NCBI RefSeq assembly: GCF_002278925.1
Contig: NZ_NCJH01000024.1
Coordinates: forward strand, 1 to 64,000
Source: Polaromonas sp. 39-63-25
GTDB taxonomy: Bacteria > Pseudomonadota > Gammaproteobacteria > Burkholderiales > Burkholderiaceae_C
Reading direction: 5' to 3'
DNA: 64,000 nt
The notes beneath the pieces are model-generated. The model saw nothing but the letters and a program-made list of their open reading frames with translations, made no database searches and had not been told where the DNA came from. Positions 53,565 through 61,914 of the stretch are shown piece by piece. A program made the translations under genes and the position numbers. Every line of letters starts with the position of its first letter. The stretch's first letter is position 1.

Positions 53565-54416
53565 TTACCGGTATGCGTCGGGGCGACGGTCACGCAGTAC
53601 CTGGTTGAAGTCATTCCAGCGGCGAGCGCGCCGTGCGCTGGCGAGATCAAGGTCAGCGAGGATGATTTCCTCTTTTGTGGCCGATGCCGGTCCGCCGACG
53701 GGCCAGCCGGCGTAACCAGCAATCAGGCTCTGACCAATGAAGGGTTGACCCCGCTCGACACCAACCCGATCGGCAGCAGCAATGTAGATTGAGTTGGCGT
53801 GCGCGGAGGCCATTGTGAGGATGTTTGCCATAGCCTCACGCTTGGGATCCTGTCCTTGGATCGGCACCCAGTTCGTTGGGACGCAGACCAATTCTGCGCC
53901 CTTGAGTGCGCAGGTTCGGTAGAACTCTGGGAACCAGCCGTCGTAGCAAATACCGACGCCGATGGTTCCGTATTCGGTCGCAAAGACTGGAAATCCAAGA
54001 TCCCCTGGAGAGAAGAACAAGTTTTCGTCTCCCCACAGGTGTACTTTCCGGAAGAGACCAATCCGACCCTGGGGCCCAATCACGGCAGCCGCATTGAACA
54101 ACTCACCAGGCGATTTTTCTGCAAAGCCGCCGACGATGTAAACATCCAGGTCGCGAGCCATGTTCGCCCAGTGACTGGTGGTTTCACCATCGCTATAGGC
54201 GTCGGCCAATGACGACGCCTCAGCCCTGCTTTCGAACACGTAACCCGAGCTGCAAAGTTCGGGCAGGACGATGATCTGTGCGCCTTCGCGAGCTGCTCGC
54301 TCGATAAATTCAGCTGTTTTGTCGAGGTTGGCTTTCTTGTGACCAACTTCTGGCGCGATCTGGCAGCACGCCACACGAACCGGCGCAATCGCACCTGCAT
54401 CCCCGGACCCAATCAT
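53565..54416 (-). CDS. Nitrilase-superfamily amidohydrolase
   Basis: The 283-residue product has the Glu-Lys-Cys triad: Glu53 in VLPELCSSGYV, Lys124 in LFRKVHLWGDE and Cys157 in VGICYDGWFPEF. The family hydrolyses C-N bonds in nitriles, aliphatic amides, carbamoyl compounds or N-acyl groups. The loop NWVPIQGQDPKREAMANILT is typical of the amidase/carbamoylase branches. It is first in the minus-strand unit before the binding-protein gene. The substrate is probably what the transporter imports (inference). Confidence 0.92.
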   Translation of the reverse strand: MIGSGDAGAIAPVRVACCQIAPEVGHKKANLDKTAEFIERAAREGAQIIVLPELCSSGYVFESRAEASSLADAYSDGETTSHWANMARDLDVYIVGGFAEKSPGELFNAAAVIGPQGRIGLFRKVHLWGDENLFFSPGDLGFPVFATEYGTIGVGICYDGWFPEFYRTCALKGAELVCVPTNWVPIQGQDPKREAMANILTMASAHANSIYIAAADRVGVERGQPFIGQSLIAGYAGWPVGGPASATKEEIILADLDLASARRARRWNDFNQVLRDRRPDAYR

Positions 54417-54489
54417 GATTCACCTTAGTTGAACAAGATGAAACACGTTGAGCAAAAGGTGTGCCAAGGCCGACCCGGCTGGTGGGTGT

Positions 54490-55134
54490 TCAGAAAGTAG
54501 GTGGCGTGTTGATCCACAGCACCCGGGTCACGTTTCCCCCGGGGTTGCGATAGGTATGGGCCAGATGGGATGCAAAAGCAAAAGAATCCCCGGGACCCAG
54601 ATCGTGGGTGGTACCGTCAATGGACAGTTCAAGTCGACCTTCCAGCACGTAGCCCACCTCGTCACCCTCGTGGGACATGGGCCCCATGCTGCCGCCACCG
54701 GGAGCCACGATGTGTATGTTGCCCTGCAGAAGGTGTCCCATGCCGCTGGGGATGATGCGCTCGAGCGTGACGCCCACGGAATCACCCTCCCCGGCCGCTG
54801 AAATGCGGGGGCGGCTCCCTGAGCGTGCTATGTAGCCGACGCCGCTCCAGTTGGAATCGAACAGGGCTCCTATGTTGGTTTCCAGTTGGGAAACCAGCTT
54901 GTGAAGCACTGTCAGCGGCGGTAGCAGTTTGTCGTTTTCATACTTTGAGATAAGACTGACAGAGACCCCTACTCTCTCGGCCAAGTCCTTGATGAGCAAG
55001 CCCTTCACCAAGCGGGCATGACGGAGCCTGGCGCCTATGGCCATATGGTCCGCGGGCGCCTTGCTGGCGGCAGGCGCCACCAATTTCTTGTCTGTAGGCG
55101 AGCGGTGAATCTCGGGATCAATTATTTTCTTCAT
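54490..55134 (-). CDS. XRE-family regulator with cupin sensor domain
   Basis: The 214-residue product has a helix-turn-helix (residues about 36-88: RLRHARLVKGLLIKDLAERV then GVSVSLISKYENDKLLPPLT) and a C-terminal cupin (NIHIVAPGGGSMGPMSHEGD, EVGYVLEGRLELSIDGTTHD, GPGDSFAFASHLAHTYRNPG) that can bind a small effector. This architecture fits PuuR-like regulators of polyamine or amine catabolism. It is divergent from the amidase genes across a 259-base region with three TGCACCA repeats, so it probably controls both units. Confidence 0.92.
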   Translation of the reverse strand: MKKIIDPEIHRSPTDKKLVAPAASKAPADHMAIGARLRHARLVKGLLIKDLAERVGVSVSLISKYENDKLLPPLTVLHKLVSQLETNIGALFDSNWSGVGYIARSGSRPRISAAGEGDSVGVTLERIIPSGMGHLLQGNIHIVAPGGGSMGPMSHEGDEVGYVLEGRLELSIDGTTHDLGPGDSFAFASHLAHTYRNPGGNVTRVLWINTPPTF

Positions 55135-55166
55135 TGGAAACTGAGTTGAATATATAGAAACAAACT

Positions 55167-55215
55167 TGCACCATGATGGACTGAGTGCACCACTTTATGG
55201 TCCCAACATGCACCA
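55167..55215. promoter_or_regulatory. Three direct TGCACCA repeats, candidate operator
   Basis: TGCACCA occurs at 55167-55173, 55186-55192 and 55209-55215, spaced 19 and 23 bases, about two helical turns. They lie between the divergent starts of the XRE-cupin regulator and the AtzG/AtzE-like genes. Nothing else regular is seen in 55135-55393; a TATATA at 55149 may be a -10 for the regulator. Confidence 0.55.
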
Positions 55216-55393
55216 ATTGATTGCAAAGAGAGTACCGAAGGGACAGTGCTCACATACAGTTCAGCAAGGGGTTGTCCACTGGATAGCAAGTCTCTGACCC
55301 GGTCGCATGGAATACGGTCCATGGCCCCCGGAACTGGATGGCCCTGACTTTGCTTAGCAAGCATTCCCCACCCGCCATCTGCAGGAAAAACTC

Positions 55394-55603
55394 ATGACTC
55401 AACACTCCTCGCCTCCTGGTCAATTGTCAGAACACATCGGGGCACTGACGGGCACGACCCTCAGCCCGGAGAGGCTCATGGAGGTCGTCGCAGCCTACGA
55501 ACCTATTCTTTCCGAGATTGCGAAGCTGCGCGAAATTGACTTGGCAGAGGTGCACCCGGCCATTATCTTCGAGCCCACGGCTGCCTACCGGAGCGCCGCA
55601 TGA
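55394..55603 (+). CDS. AtzG-like (DUF4089) small subunit
   Basis: The 69-residue product matches the small DUF4089/AtzG proteins that bind and stabilise AtzE: ERLMEVVAAYEPILSEIAKL and REIDLAEVHPAIIFEP, where the last part resembles a GatC-type helix. GCAGGAAA lies eight bases before ATG55394. It overlaps the amidase gene by four bases (ATGA), so the two subunits are made together. Known AtzG partners take part in cyanuric acid breakdown. Confidence 0.85.
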   Translation: MTQHSSPPGQLSEHIGALTGTTLSPERLMEVVAAYEPILSEIAKLREIDLAEVHPAIIFEPTAAYRSAA

Positions 55604-57000
55604 AATCTGTCTCCATCGAATGGACCTCGCTCAAAGGACTCGGCGAAGGGTTGGCGAAAGGCCACTTCAGCAGCGTAGAACTCACACAACATCTGCTGGA
55701 TCGAATCGAGAAGCATGATGGATCTATCCAGAGCTTCATTCACATATCCGAGCATGCCATGGAGCAGGCTCACGCATCCGACCATAGGCGTCGGCGCCGA
55801 GGCGGCATCCTGGGGCCGCTCGACGGCATCCCAGTAGCGCTGAAGGACAACTACCTGACCGCCGACATGCCAACGACTGCGGGATCCAGCGCGGCCGGTG
55901 TGGATTTTGCAAACGAAGATTCGGCATGCGCACAACGACTCAGAACTGCGGGGTGTGTTCTTCTTGGAAAGACGCGTACCCACGAGTTTGCCTGGGGCAC
56001 TGTGAGCCCCCCGGTCTCCAACCCTTGGGACCTCGAGCGCATTCCTGGCGGATCTAGCGGTGGATCGGCAGCAAGTGTCGCAGCGGGCTTCGTGCCTCTG
56101 GCGATGGGTTCAGACACTGGAGGATCGGTTCGCATTCCCGCGAGCTTTTGTGGAACGGTGGGCATCAAGCCAACTTTCGGACGAATCAGTCGCGTCGGTA
56201 TCGTCCCTCATAGTTGGTCGCTTGACCATCCAGGACCGCTGACCCGCACGGTTGAAGATGCCGCGATCACGATGAATGTGCTGGCAGGGTATGACCCCCG
56301 AGATCCGGCTTGCCAAGATCAGCCTGTGCCGGACTACACAGCCGGCATAGGTGCCAGCCTCCGGGGTCTTCGTATCGGCGTCATCGACAACCACTTCATG
56401 GATCGGAACACGTCTGATGTACAGGCAGCTGTCACTGACAGCATTGCCGCCATGCAGAACAGCGGCGCTCGCATCGTGCACTTTCGCATCCCTCTCCTGG
56501 CCTATGGTCTGGCCGCCATCTATGCCATTGAACTGGCATCCTCCGGCGCCTACCATGACCGTCATGTTGCCACCGGCGTCTCCAGGGCTTACCAAAAGGA
56601 CGTGCGGGATTTGGTGGAGATGGGACGACTTGTTTCTGCCGTTGACTATTTGAAGGCTGAACAGGTGAGGACACTCCTGTGCGAAGAATTCAAACGCATC
56701 TTCGAGCAGGTCGATGTTGTCGTGACCCCTACCGAGCCCATCACCGCCTGGAAAAAGGGGCGGAAAACGCTCAGTGTCGCCGGTGAGGATGAAAGTGTTC
56801 TGGCTGCATCGTGGCGTTTGACCTATCCGTTCAATCTCACCGGCCTGCCTGCGATCTCGGTTCCCTGTGGCTTCGACAAGGAAGGAATGCCGATTGGGCT
56901 TCAGATTGCCGGCCGGCCTTTCGATGAGGGAACAGTTTTCAAGTGTGCTTTTGCTGTCGAAAACTTGCTCAATCTGAATAGGAAACCTATTCTTGCGTGA
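55600..57000 (+). CDS. AtzE-like amidase-signature hydrolase
   Basis: The 466-residue amidase-signature enzyme has the Ser-cisSer-Lys triad: Lys82 in VALKDNYLT, cis-Ser152 in PGGSSGGSAAS and nucleophile Ser176 in GSDTGGSVRIPASFCG. With the AtzG-like gene upstream it resembles AtzE, which hydrolyses 1-carboxybiuret, and GatA-like relatives. No AtzD (cyanuric acid hydrolase) or AtzF is seen nearby, so another substrate is likely. Base composition is lower in GC than in the flanks. Confidence 0.88.
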   Translation: MKSVSIEWTSLKGLGEGLAKGHFSSVELTQHLLDRIEKHDGSIQSFIHISEHAMEQAHASDHRRRRRGGILGPLDGIPVALKDNYLTADMPTTAGSSAAGVDFANEDSACAQRLRTAGCVLLGKTRTHEFAWGTVSPPVSNPWDLERIPGGSSGGSAASVAAGFVPLAMGSDTGGSVRIPASFCGTVGIKPTFGRISRVGIVPHSWSLDHPGPLTRTVEDAAITMNVLAGYDPRDPACQDQPVPDYTAGIGASLRGLRIGVIDNHFMDRNTSDVQAAVTDSIAAMQNSGARIVHFRIPLLAYGLAAIYAIELASSGAYHDRHVATGVSRAYQKDVRDLVEMGRLVSAVDYLKAEQVRTLLCEEFKRIFEQVDVVVTPTEPITAWKKGRKTLSVAGEDESVLAASWRLTYPFNLTGLPAISVPCGFDKEGMPIGLQIAGRPFDEGTVFKCAFAVENLLNLNRKPILA

Positions 57001-57540
57001 AGCATGCATTCACCGGGATACAAGTATCGGCGGGTCACCGAGTTGACCAGGAAACTGCCAACGGCCAGGAAAGGCCTAGGGCCGCAGGCATTGAAAGTTT
57101 ATGTCCTCAACGATATTTTGAGGGCCTTGACTGAAGAGATCAGCAGTTGGAGTATGTGGATTTGCCTCCAAGTTCGCTGCTGTTTCAGCGATTTTGTGGG
57201 CTCGGTCCTAGAAAACCCGCTTGCTCCCTATTACTGTTGCAGCATCAGGGGAAAACTAGTAAAGAGCGAGATGCAGGTCAGGTTCGCGGTGGACGCGCTG
57301 ATCTTCCAGTCGTGAAGGCGGCTGCACCGGCCAGTCTGGTGTTCCGTCGCTGGCTGTTCCTGACCGGGTGCGCGAGTCGTAAATCCCTGCCACTGGAAAA
57401 CAGGGACGATCATTAAAATCAATCGCCTCGGCGATAACCCCCGTGCACAATGGCTGCTTTTGATGGCCGCACGGGCGTACCCATTCCCCTTATTCTGCGA
57501 AGACCCCGCAGTCCCTGTGCCCCATGACCTGGAGTGAAAC
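57001..57540. other. Gene-free stretch at the right end of the island
   Basis: No frame has a family pattern or a clear ribosome binding site. Composition shifts from about 50% GC to the high GC of the flank around 57300-57450. It may hold decayed DNA at the island boundary; no insertion-sequence ends were recognised. Confidence 0.4.
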
Positions 57541-58587
57541 ATGAACACCGAGCCAGACGGTCACGCACTTTTTGCAGACCAACTGGGATTCGGTTTTGAC
57601 GACGCTGCGCCGATCGCGCCAGCGGCCGTTCCTAACCGAATCCGCAAAGCCCGAATCGTCCCCCCGGCTCCCGCATCGGAGCCGCTCACACCGGAAGCGA
57701 TGGCGTTGGCACTGGAGCGGCATGCCGATTACCGCGTCCTGCGGCGCCTGCCCGTGCAACAGCAGTTTTCGCACCCGCCCCGAGGGGCGGTCACACGCCT
57801 GCTGATTCTGGATACCGAAACCACCGGTCTGGACGCATCGCGGGACCGCATCATGGAGCTTGCGCTGCTGCGGGTCGATGTGGATCTGGCCACCGGCCTG
57901 CCGGTCGGCACCGTCGATGTTTATGACGGCCTCGAAGACCCGGGCATGCCGATTCCGCCGGAGATCCAGGAACTCACCGGCATCAGCGACGACATGGTTC
58001 GCGGCCACAAGCTCGACGAGTCGCGGGTGGCGGCCATGCTGGCCGATGCGGACCTGGTGATCGCCCACAACGCCGGGTTCGACCGCCCGTTTGTCGAGGC
58101 CAGGCTGGCGCAGTTTGCATATTTGCCGTGGGCCTGTTCCTTCGCCGATCTGGACTGGAAGAAAGAAGGCCGGGGCTCGGCCAAACTCACGCAGCTGGCG
58201 CTGGAACTCGGCTGGTTCTACGACGCGCACCGCGCCGAGATGGACTGCCACGCGCTGCTGGCGGTGCTGGCCAGCCCGCTGCCGGTGTCCGGTCAGACGG
58301 GGCTGGCCCAACTGCTGTCGGTTGCGGCCAGGCCCAGCTATCGGCTGCAGGCGACCGCTGCCCCTTTTGAGGCCAAGGATCTGCTCAAGGCCAGGGGTTA
58401 CCGCTGGGACGGGGAGCACCGGGTGTGGCACACCCGCCTCGGTGACGAGGCACAGTTGCAGTCTGAGTGCGAATGGCTCAAGGCCTCGGTGTACGGCAAC
58501 CGGGCCGCGCGTGTCCAGGTGGAACGCCTGGACGCTGGCAACCGGTATTCCCTGCGGCCGGGCAAGGTCGAGGCAAGGGCGCTTTAG
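57541..58587 (+). CDS. DnaQ-like 3'-5' exonuclease (DEDDh)
   Basis: The 348-residue product has the DEDDh exonuclease motifs: Asp91/Glu93 in ILDTETTGLDASRDRIME, Asp181 in IAHNAGFDRPFVEARL, and His230/Asp235 in YDAHRAEMDCHALL. An 80-residue N-terminal extension precedes it and a C-terminal part of about 100 residues (YRWDGEHRVWHTRL) follows. The enzyme trims 3' ends of DNA or RNA with two metal ions. It is more likely a stand-alone nuclease than the Pol III epsilon subunit. Confidence 0.92.
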   Translation: MNTEPDGHALFADQLGFGFDDAAPIAPAAVPNRIRKARIVPPAPASEPLTPEAMALALERHADYRVLRRLPVQQQFSHPPRGAVTRLLILDTETTGLDASRDRIMELALLRVDVDLATGLPVGTVDVYDGLEDPGMPIPPEIQELTGISDDMVRGHKLDESRVAAMLADADLVIAHNAGFDRPFVEARLAQFAYLPWACSFADLDWKKEGRGSAKLTQLALELGWFYDAHRAEMDCHALLAVLASPLPVSGQTGLAQLLSVAARPSYRLQATAAPFEAKDLLKARGYRWDGEHRVWHTRLGDEAQLQSECEWLKASVYGNRAARVQVERLDAGNRYSLRPGKVEARAL

Positions 58588-59186
58588 AACTTTTCCGGGC
58601 GGCGCTGCCAGGTGATGCAGCGATTGTTGGCCGGCATGGCGCGGTCTTCCACCAGGTGCAGGCCGGCCCCGGCCGCCAGGGCATGGACCGCCTCGACATC
58701 GCGCAGTCCACTGGCGGGGTTGCCGGCGCGCAGGGAGGCATCAAACGCGGCATTGCTGTCGCTGGTGAAACGGCCGCCGTAGTTGAAGGGGCCATACACC
58801 GTGAGCAACCCGTCCGGCGGCATGTGCAGGCCCAGTGCCTGGAACAGCCGCTGTACTTCAGGCCAGCCCATGATGTGCAGGGTGTTGGCGCTGAACAGCG
58901 CATCAAACGACACATCGGGCCAGTCATGGCGCAGGTCCAGCGCGACGGGCGCGGGGGTATTGGGCAACCCGGCTTCATCCAGCCAAAGCCGCATGCCCGG
59001 CAAATTGCCGGCGACATCCGAGGTTTGCCAGCGCAGCCAGGGTAGGGCGCCCGCGAAATACACCGCGTGCTGGCCGGTGCCGCTGCCAATTTCGAGCACC
59101 GAACGCCGGTCGGCAAAACGCTCGCGCAGCACGCTAAGGATGGGGTCGCGGTTGCGGTCGGTGGCGGGAGCGTGGGGCTTGTCCAT
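58584..59186 (-). CDS. DUF938 SAM-dependent methyltransferase
   Basis: The 200-residue product (MDKPHAPATDRNRDPI) has the SAM-binding motif SVLEIGSGTGQHAVYFAGAL at about residues 28-47, followed by the acidic WQTSDVAGN and FDALFSANTLHIMGWPEVQR. It belongs to the DUF938 family, whose substrate is unknown. ATG59186 is taken because the longer frame has no features. Its stop overlaps the end of the exonuclease gene by four bases, convergent. Confidence 0.88.
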   Translation of the reverse strand: MDKPHAPATDRNRDPILSVLRERFADRRSVLEIGSGTGQHAVYFAGALPWLRWQTSDVAGNLPGMRLWLDEAGLPNTPAPVALDLRHDWPDVSFDALFSANTLHIMGWPEVQRLFQALGLHMPPDGLLTVYGPFNYGGRFTSDSNAAFDASLRAGNPASGLRDVEAVHALAAGAGLHLVEDRAMPANNRCITWQRRPEKF

Positions 59187-59295
59187 AGGGGACTGATTGT
59201 CGCTGTGCGGGCAACCGTTGCGCCCGGGGGTGTCAAATCCCGCGATCGAGCCGGTGTATAACAAACACAGCGGCCCTTCAACCCAGGAACCTGCC

Positions 59296-59787
59296 ATGCG
59301 ATTGCCCAAGATTCTTTTTGTTCTGGTGGCCAACCTGTTCTGGCTCGGTGGCTGCGCACTTCACCCGTTCAGTGCCGTCCAGCCGGGCATGTCGCAAGGC
59401 GATGTGGTGGCCCGCCTGGGCCCGCCCGGCGCCGTGGTGGCGATCCCCCAGGGCACGCGCCTGCAGTACTCTGGCCAGCCCACCGGCCAGTTCGCCTTCA
59501 TGGTGGACCTGGATGCCTCGGGCCGCGTGCTCAGCGTCCGGCAGGTCCTCAACGCCAGAGATTTTGCGCGCATCGAGCCCGGCAAATGGACACGCGATGA
59601 TGTGTTGCGCGAGTTCGGGCGACCCACCCGTGTGGATCGCGTTGCGTCCTGGCCGGGCGACATCCTGACCTACCGCTGGTACGACCTGCAGGACCTCTTC
59701 TACTGGGTGTATCTGGACAGCAACCAGGTGGTGCAGAGAGCGCATCCGGGCATGGAGTTCGTGAACGCGCCGGACGACCGGGACTGA
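59296..59787 (+). CDS. BamE/SmpA-like lipoprotein
   Basis: The 163-residue product starts MRLPKILFVLVANLFWLGGC with the lipobox LGGC (Cys20). The mature part has BamE-like repeats of the fold, AVQPGMSQGDVVARLGPPGA and IEPGKWTRDDVLREFGRPTR, each followed by a short strand. It is a duplicated outer-membrane-lipoprotein-assembly-type fold. Whether it acts in BAM assembly is not known. CCAGGAACC lies upstream of ATG59296. Confidence 0.85.
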   Translation: MRLPKILFVLVANLFWLGGCALHPFSAVQPGMSQGDVVARLGPPGAVVAIPQGTRLQYSGQPTGQFAFMVDLDASGRVLSVRQVLNARDFARIEPGKWTRDDVLREFGRPTRVDRVASWPGDILTYRWYDLQDLFYWVYLDSNQVVQRAHPGMEFVNAPDDRD

Positions 59788-59809
59788 ACCGCACCGCATC
59801 AGCGGGACC

Positions 59810-60700
59810 TCAGGCTTTTTTCAGCTGCAGGGCGGCTTCGTAGAGCTCATTGCGCGGCGCGCCGGTGATGTCGGCGGCCAGTTTGACGGCGGTTTTGAGC
59901 GGCAGCTCGGCCAGCAGCAGCTGCAGGACACGGTGGCCGTCGTCCTTGGCCCGCGCCTCTTCGCCGGGGTGCAGCACCAGTGCAAATTCGCCGCGGGTGC
60001 GCTGGGTGCCGGCGGCCAGCCAGGCGCTCAGGTCCTGCGCCGCGACGGTGGCGATTTCCTCAAACTGCTTGGTCAGTTCGCGGCAGACCGTGACCAGCCG
60101 GCTGCCCAGCGGCGCCATGGCGCGCGCCAGGGCTTCCATGCGGTGCGGCGCTTCGAGAATGACGACGGCACGCGCGTCAGCCTGCAGCACCTGCACCGCC
60201 TGCTCCCGCTCCATCGCCTTGGACGGCAGGAAGCCGGCAAACACAAAACCCGAGCCGCCGCTGATGCCGGCCACGCTCAGCGCGGTGGTCACGCTGCTGG
60301 CGCCGGGCAGGGGCAGGATGGTCAGCCCGGCGGCACGCACGGCCGCCACCAGGCGTGCACCCGGGTCGCTGACGGCCGGGGTGCCGGCGTCGCTGACATA
60401 GGCGACACGCTCGCCGCGCTGCAGGCGTTCGATCACGAGTTGCGCCGCCTGGGCTTCGTTGTGTTCATGCACGGCCAGCAGCGGCTTGTCGATGCCGTAC
60501 TGGCGCAGCAGTGTCTGGGTATGCCGTGTGTCTTCGCAGGCAATCGCATGCACCAGCTGCAGCACGTGCAGCGCGCGCAGGCTGATGTCCGACAGGTTGC
60601 CGATCGGCGTGGCCACCACATACAGCGCAGCTTCGGGATAATGCTGCATGCCTGCCGCAGCGCGCGCAGCGGGCAGGGCCAGGTCAAAGGAAGCGTTCAA
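59810..60700 (-). CDS. rsmI: 16S rRNA (cytidine1402-2'-O)-methyltransferase
   Basis: RsmI methylates the 2'-hydroxyl of C1402 of 16S rRNA. The product has the tetrapyrrole-methylase-like fold: LYVVATPIGNLSDISLRALH, CEDTRHTQTLLRQYG, VAYVSDAGTPAVSDPGARLV and PLPGASSVTTALS. The start is set at TTG60700 (LNASFDLALPAARAAAG, as in relatives), which gives 296 residues; an upstream GTG at 60736 or the internal ATG at 60649 are alternatives. The start codon shares base 60700 with the divergent yraN ATG. Confidence 0.92.
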   Translation of the reverse strand: MNASFDLALPAARAAAGMQHYPEAALYVVATPIGNLSDISLRALHVLQLVHAIACEDTRHTQTLLRQYGIDKPLLAVHEHNEAQAAQLVIERLQRGERVAYVSDAGTPAVSDPGARLVAAVRAAGLTILPLPGASSVTTALSVAGISGGSGFVFAGFLPSKAMEREQAVQVLQADARAVVILEAPHRMEALARAMAPLGSRLVTVCRELTKQFEEIATVAAQDLSAWLAAGTQRTRGEFALVLHPGEEARAKDDGHRVLQLLLAELPLKTAVKLAADITGAPRNELYEAALQLKKA

Positions 60701-61155
60701 TGTGGTTTTCCAGAAAACAGGTTGCAAAAGGGCCACCGGGTGGCGCCGGCGCTGACGCAGCGGAGCAGCCCGGCCAGATTACCACCAAGCGCCTGGGGGA
60801 TGCGGCAGAGTCGCTGGCGCTGGCGCATCTGGTGCGCGCCGGGATGAAGCTGGTCGAATCCAATTATCGGACCCCCGGGCGCGGCGGGGGCGAGGTGGAC
60901 TTGATCATGCGAGCGCCCGACGGCACCCTGGTCTTCGTGGAAGTGCGCCAGCGCAGGAGCATGGGGCATGGCGGGGCCGCGGCCAGCGTCAGCGCCGTCA
61001 AGCAGCGGCGCATCATTTTTGCGGCCCGGCATTACCTGATGCGGTTTGCCAGCCTGCCGCCCTGCCGCTTTGACGTGGTCACGGTGCAAGGCTGGCTGGA
61101 CGCTCCCGAGACGGTGGCGGTGGAATGGTTGCGCGGCGCCTTCGAGACGGACTAG
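60700..61155 (+). CDS. yraN: YraN/UPF0102 endonuclease-like protein
   Basis: The 151-residue product has the UPF0102 nuclease-like core: RLGDAAESLALAHLVRAGMK, NYRTPGRGGGEVDLIMRAPD and LVFVEVRQRRS. In many relatives the last motif is EVKxR; here it is EVRQR, which is common in this lineage. Function is uncertain; the fold resembles Holliday-junction resolvases. AAAGGA lies eight bases before ATG60700. The TAG stop is the first base triplet of a perfect 23-bp palindrome. Confidence 0.9.
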   Translation: MWFSRKQVAKGPPGGAGADAAEQPGQITTKRLGDAAESLALAHLVRAGMKLVESNYRTPGRGGGEVDLIMRAPDGTLVFVEVRQRRSMGHGGAAASVSAVKQRRIIFAARHYLMRFASLPPCRFDVVTVQGWLDAPETVAVEWLRGAFETD

Positions 61156-61206
61156 GGCCTGTTCACCCTATTTATGCACTTGTATAAATAGGGTGAACAG
61201 GCCCTA
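61153..61206. repeat. Perfect 23-bp inverted repeat at the yraN stop
   Basis: The left arm (61153-61175) begins TAGGGCCTGTTC and the right arm (61184-61206) ends GAACAGGCCCTA; all 23 positions pair, with an eight-base loop GCACTTGT. The yraN stop codon is the first three bases of the left arm. There is no T run, so it is not a classical terminator. Its AT-rich inner part (CTATTTAT / ATAAATAG) differs from the local GC-rich DNA, as in a small mobile palindrome. Confidence 0.92.
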
Positions 61207-61317
61207 AGCCGCTTGCACAGGGCTGTTTCATCCCCATTTTGTAACCATGCATTGCGTCTGGCGGGCCGGAGGGGCTGCGGGGCGCTGATCGAAAATCCGA
61301 CCCGGTATCATTGCCCC

Positions 61318-61914
61318 ATGCTTGAACAACGTATAGAACAGCACTTCATCGACAGTGCCGACCTGAAGTACCAGGCGGCGCAAATCCTGTCCAAGCCGAT
61401 TGCGGCGGCGGTGCAGGCCATCCTGGCCAGCGTGACCAGCGGTGGCAAGGTGCTGGCCTGCGGCAATGGCGGCTCGGCGGCCGATGCCCAGCATTTTGCG
61501 GCCGAATTTGTCGGCCGTTTTGAGCGCGAGCGGCCCGAGCTCGGCGCCATTGCGCTGACCACCGACAGCTCCATCCTCACGGCGATCGCCAACGACTACG
61601 ACTTCAGCGTGATTTTCTCCAAGCAGGTGCGCGCGCTCGGCGGGGCCGGCGACGTGCTGCTGGCGCTGAGCACCAGCGGCAACTCGGCCAATGTGCTGGC
61701 GGCCATCGAGGCGGCCCACGAGCGCGAGATGACCGTGGTGGCGCTGACCGGCAAAAGCGGCGGAAAAATGAGCGCCGCGCTGCGCGAGACCGACGTGCAC
61801 ATCTGCGTGCCGCACGACCGCACGGCACGCATTCAGGAAGTTCATCTGCTGGCCCTTCACTGTATCTGTGATGGCGTGGATGCCCAATTACTTGGTGACC
61901 AGGAGAACACTTAA
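61318..61914 (+). CDS. SIS-domain protein, DiaA/GmhA type
   Basis: The 198-residue product ([20 protein letters not shown]) has the SIS phosphosugar-binding motif [20 protein letters not shown] at about residues 46-65, and [20 protein letters not shown]. Both DiaA (replication initiation, binds DnaA) and GmhA (sedoheptulose-7-phosphate isomerase) share it. Position between yraN and the BON-domain gene matches the E. coli yraN-diaA-dolP order, so DiaA is favoured. ATG61318 is used rather than the longer frame. Confidence 0.88.
   Translation: MLEQRIEQHFIDSADLKYQAAQILSKPIAAAVQAILASVTSGGKVLACGNGGSAADAQHFAAEFVGRFERERPELGAIALTTDSSILTAIANDYDFSVIFSKQVRALGGAGDVLLALSTSGNSANVLAAIEAAHEREMTVVALTGKSGGKMSAALRETDVHICVPHDRTARIQEVHLLALHCICDGVDAQLLGDQENT

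Larger units (their letters stand above)
47760..57480. other. Putative acquired island: amide uptake and hydrolysis genes
   Basis: This block holds eight genes in two divergent units with a lower GC content than its flanks (a 60-base line at 53041 counts 50%, against 68% at 58201). It starts right after tRNA-Arg and ends in a gene-free stretch. No integrase and no clear attachment duplicate is seen, so transfer is inferred from composition and position. Confidence 0.5.

Noticed and set aside
57004-57416. Two overlapping plus-strand frames after the amidase gene
   Set aside because: They lack homology patterns and lie in the composition change at the island edge; no convincing start.
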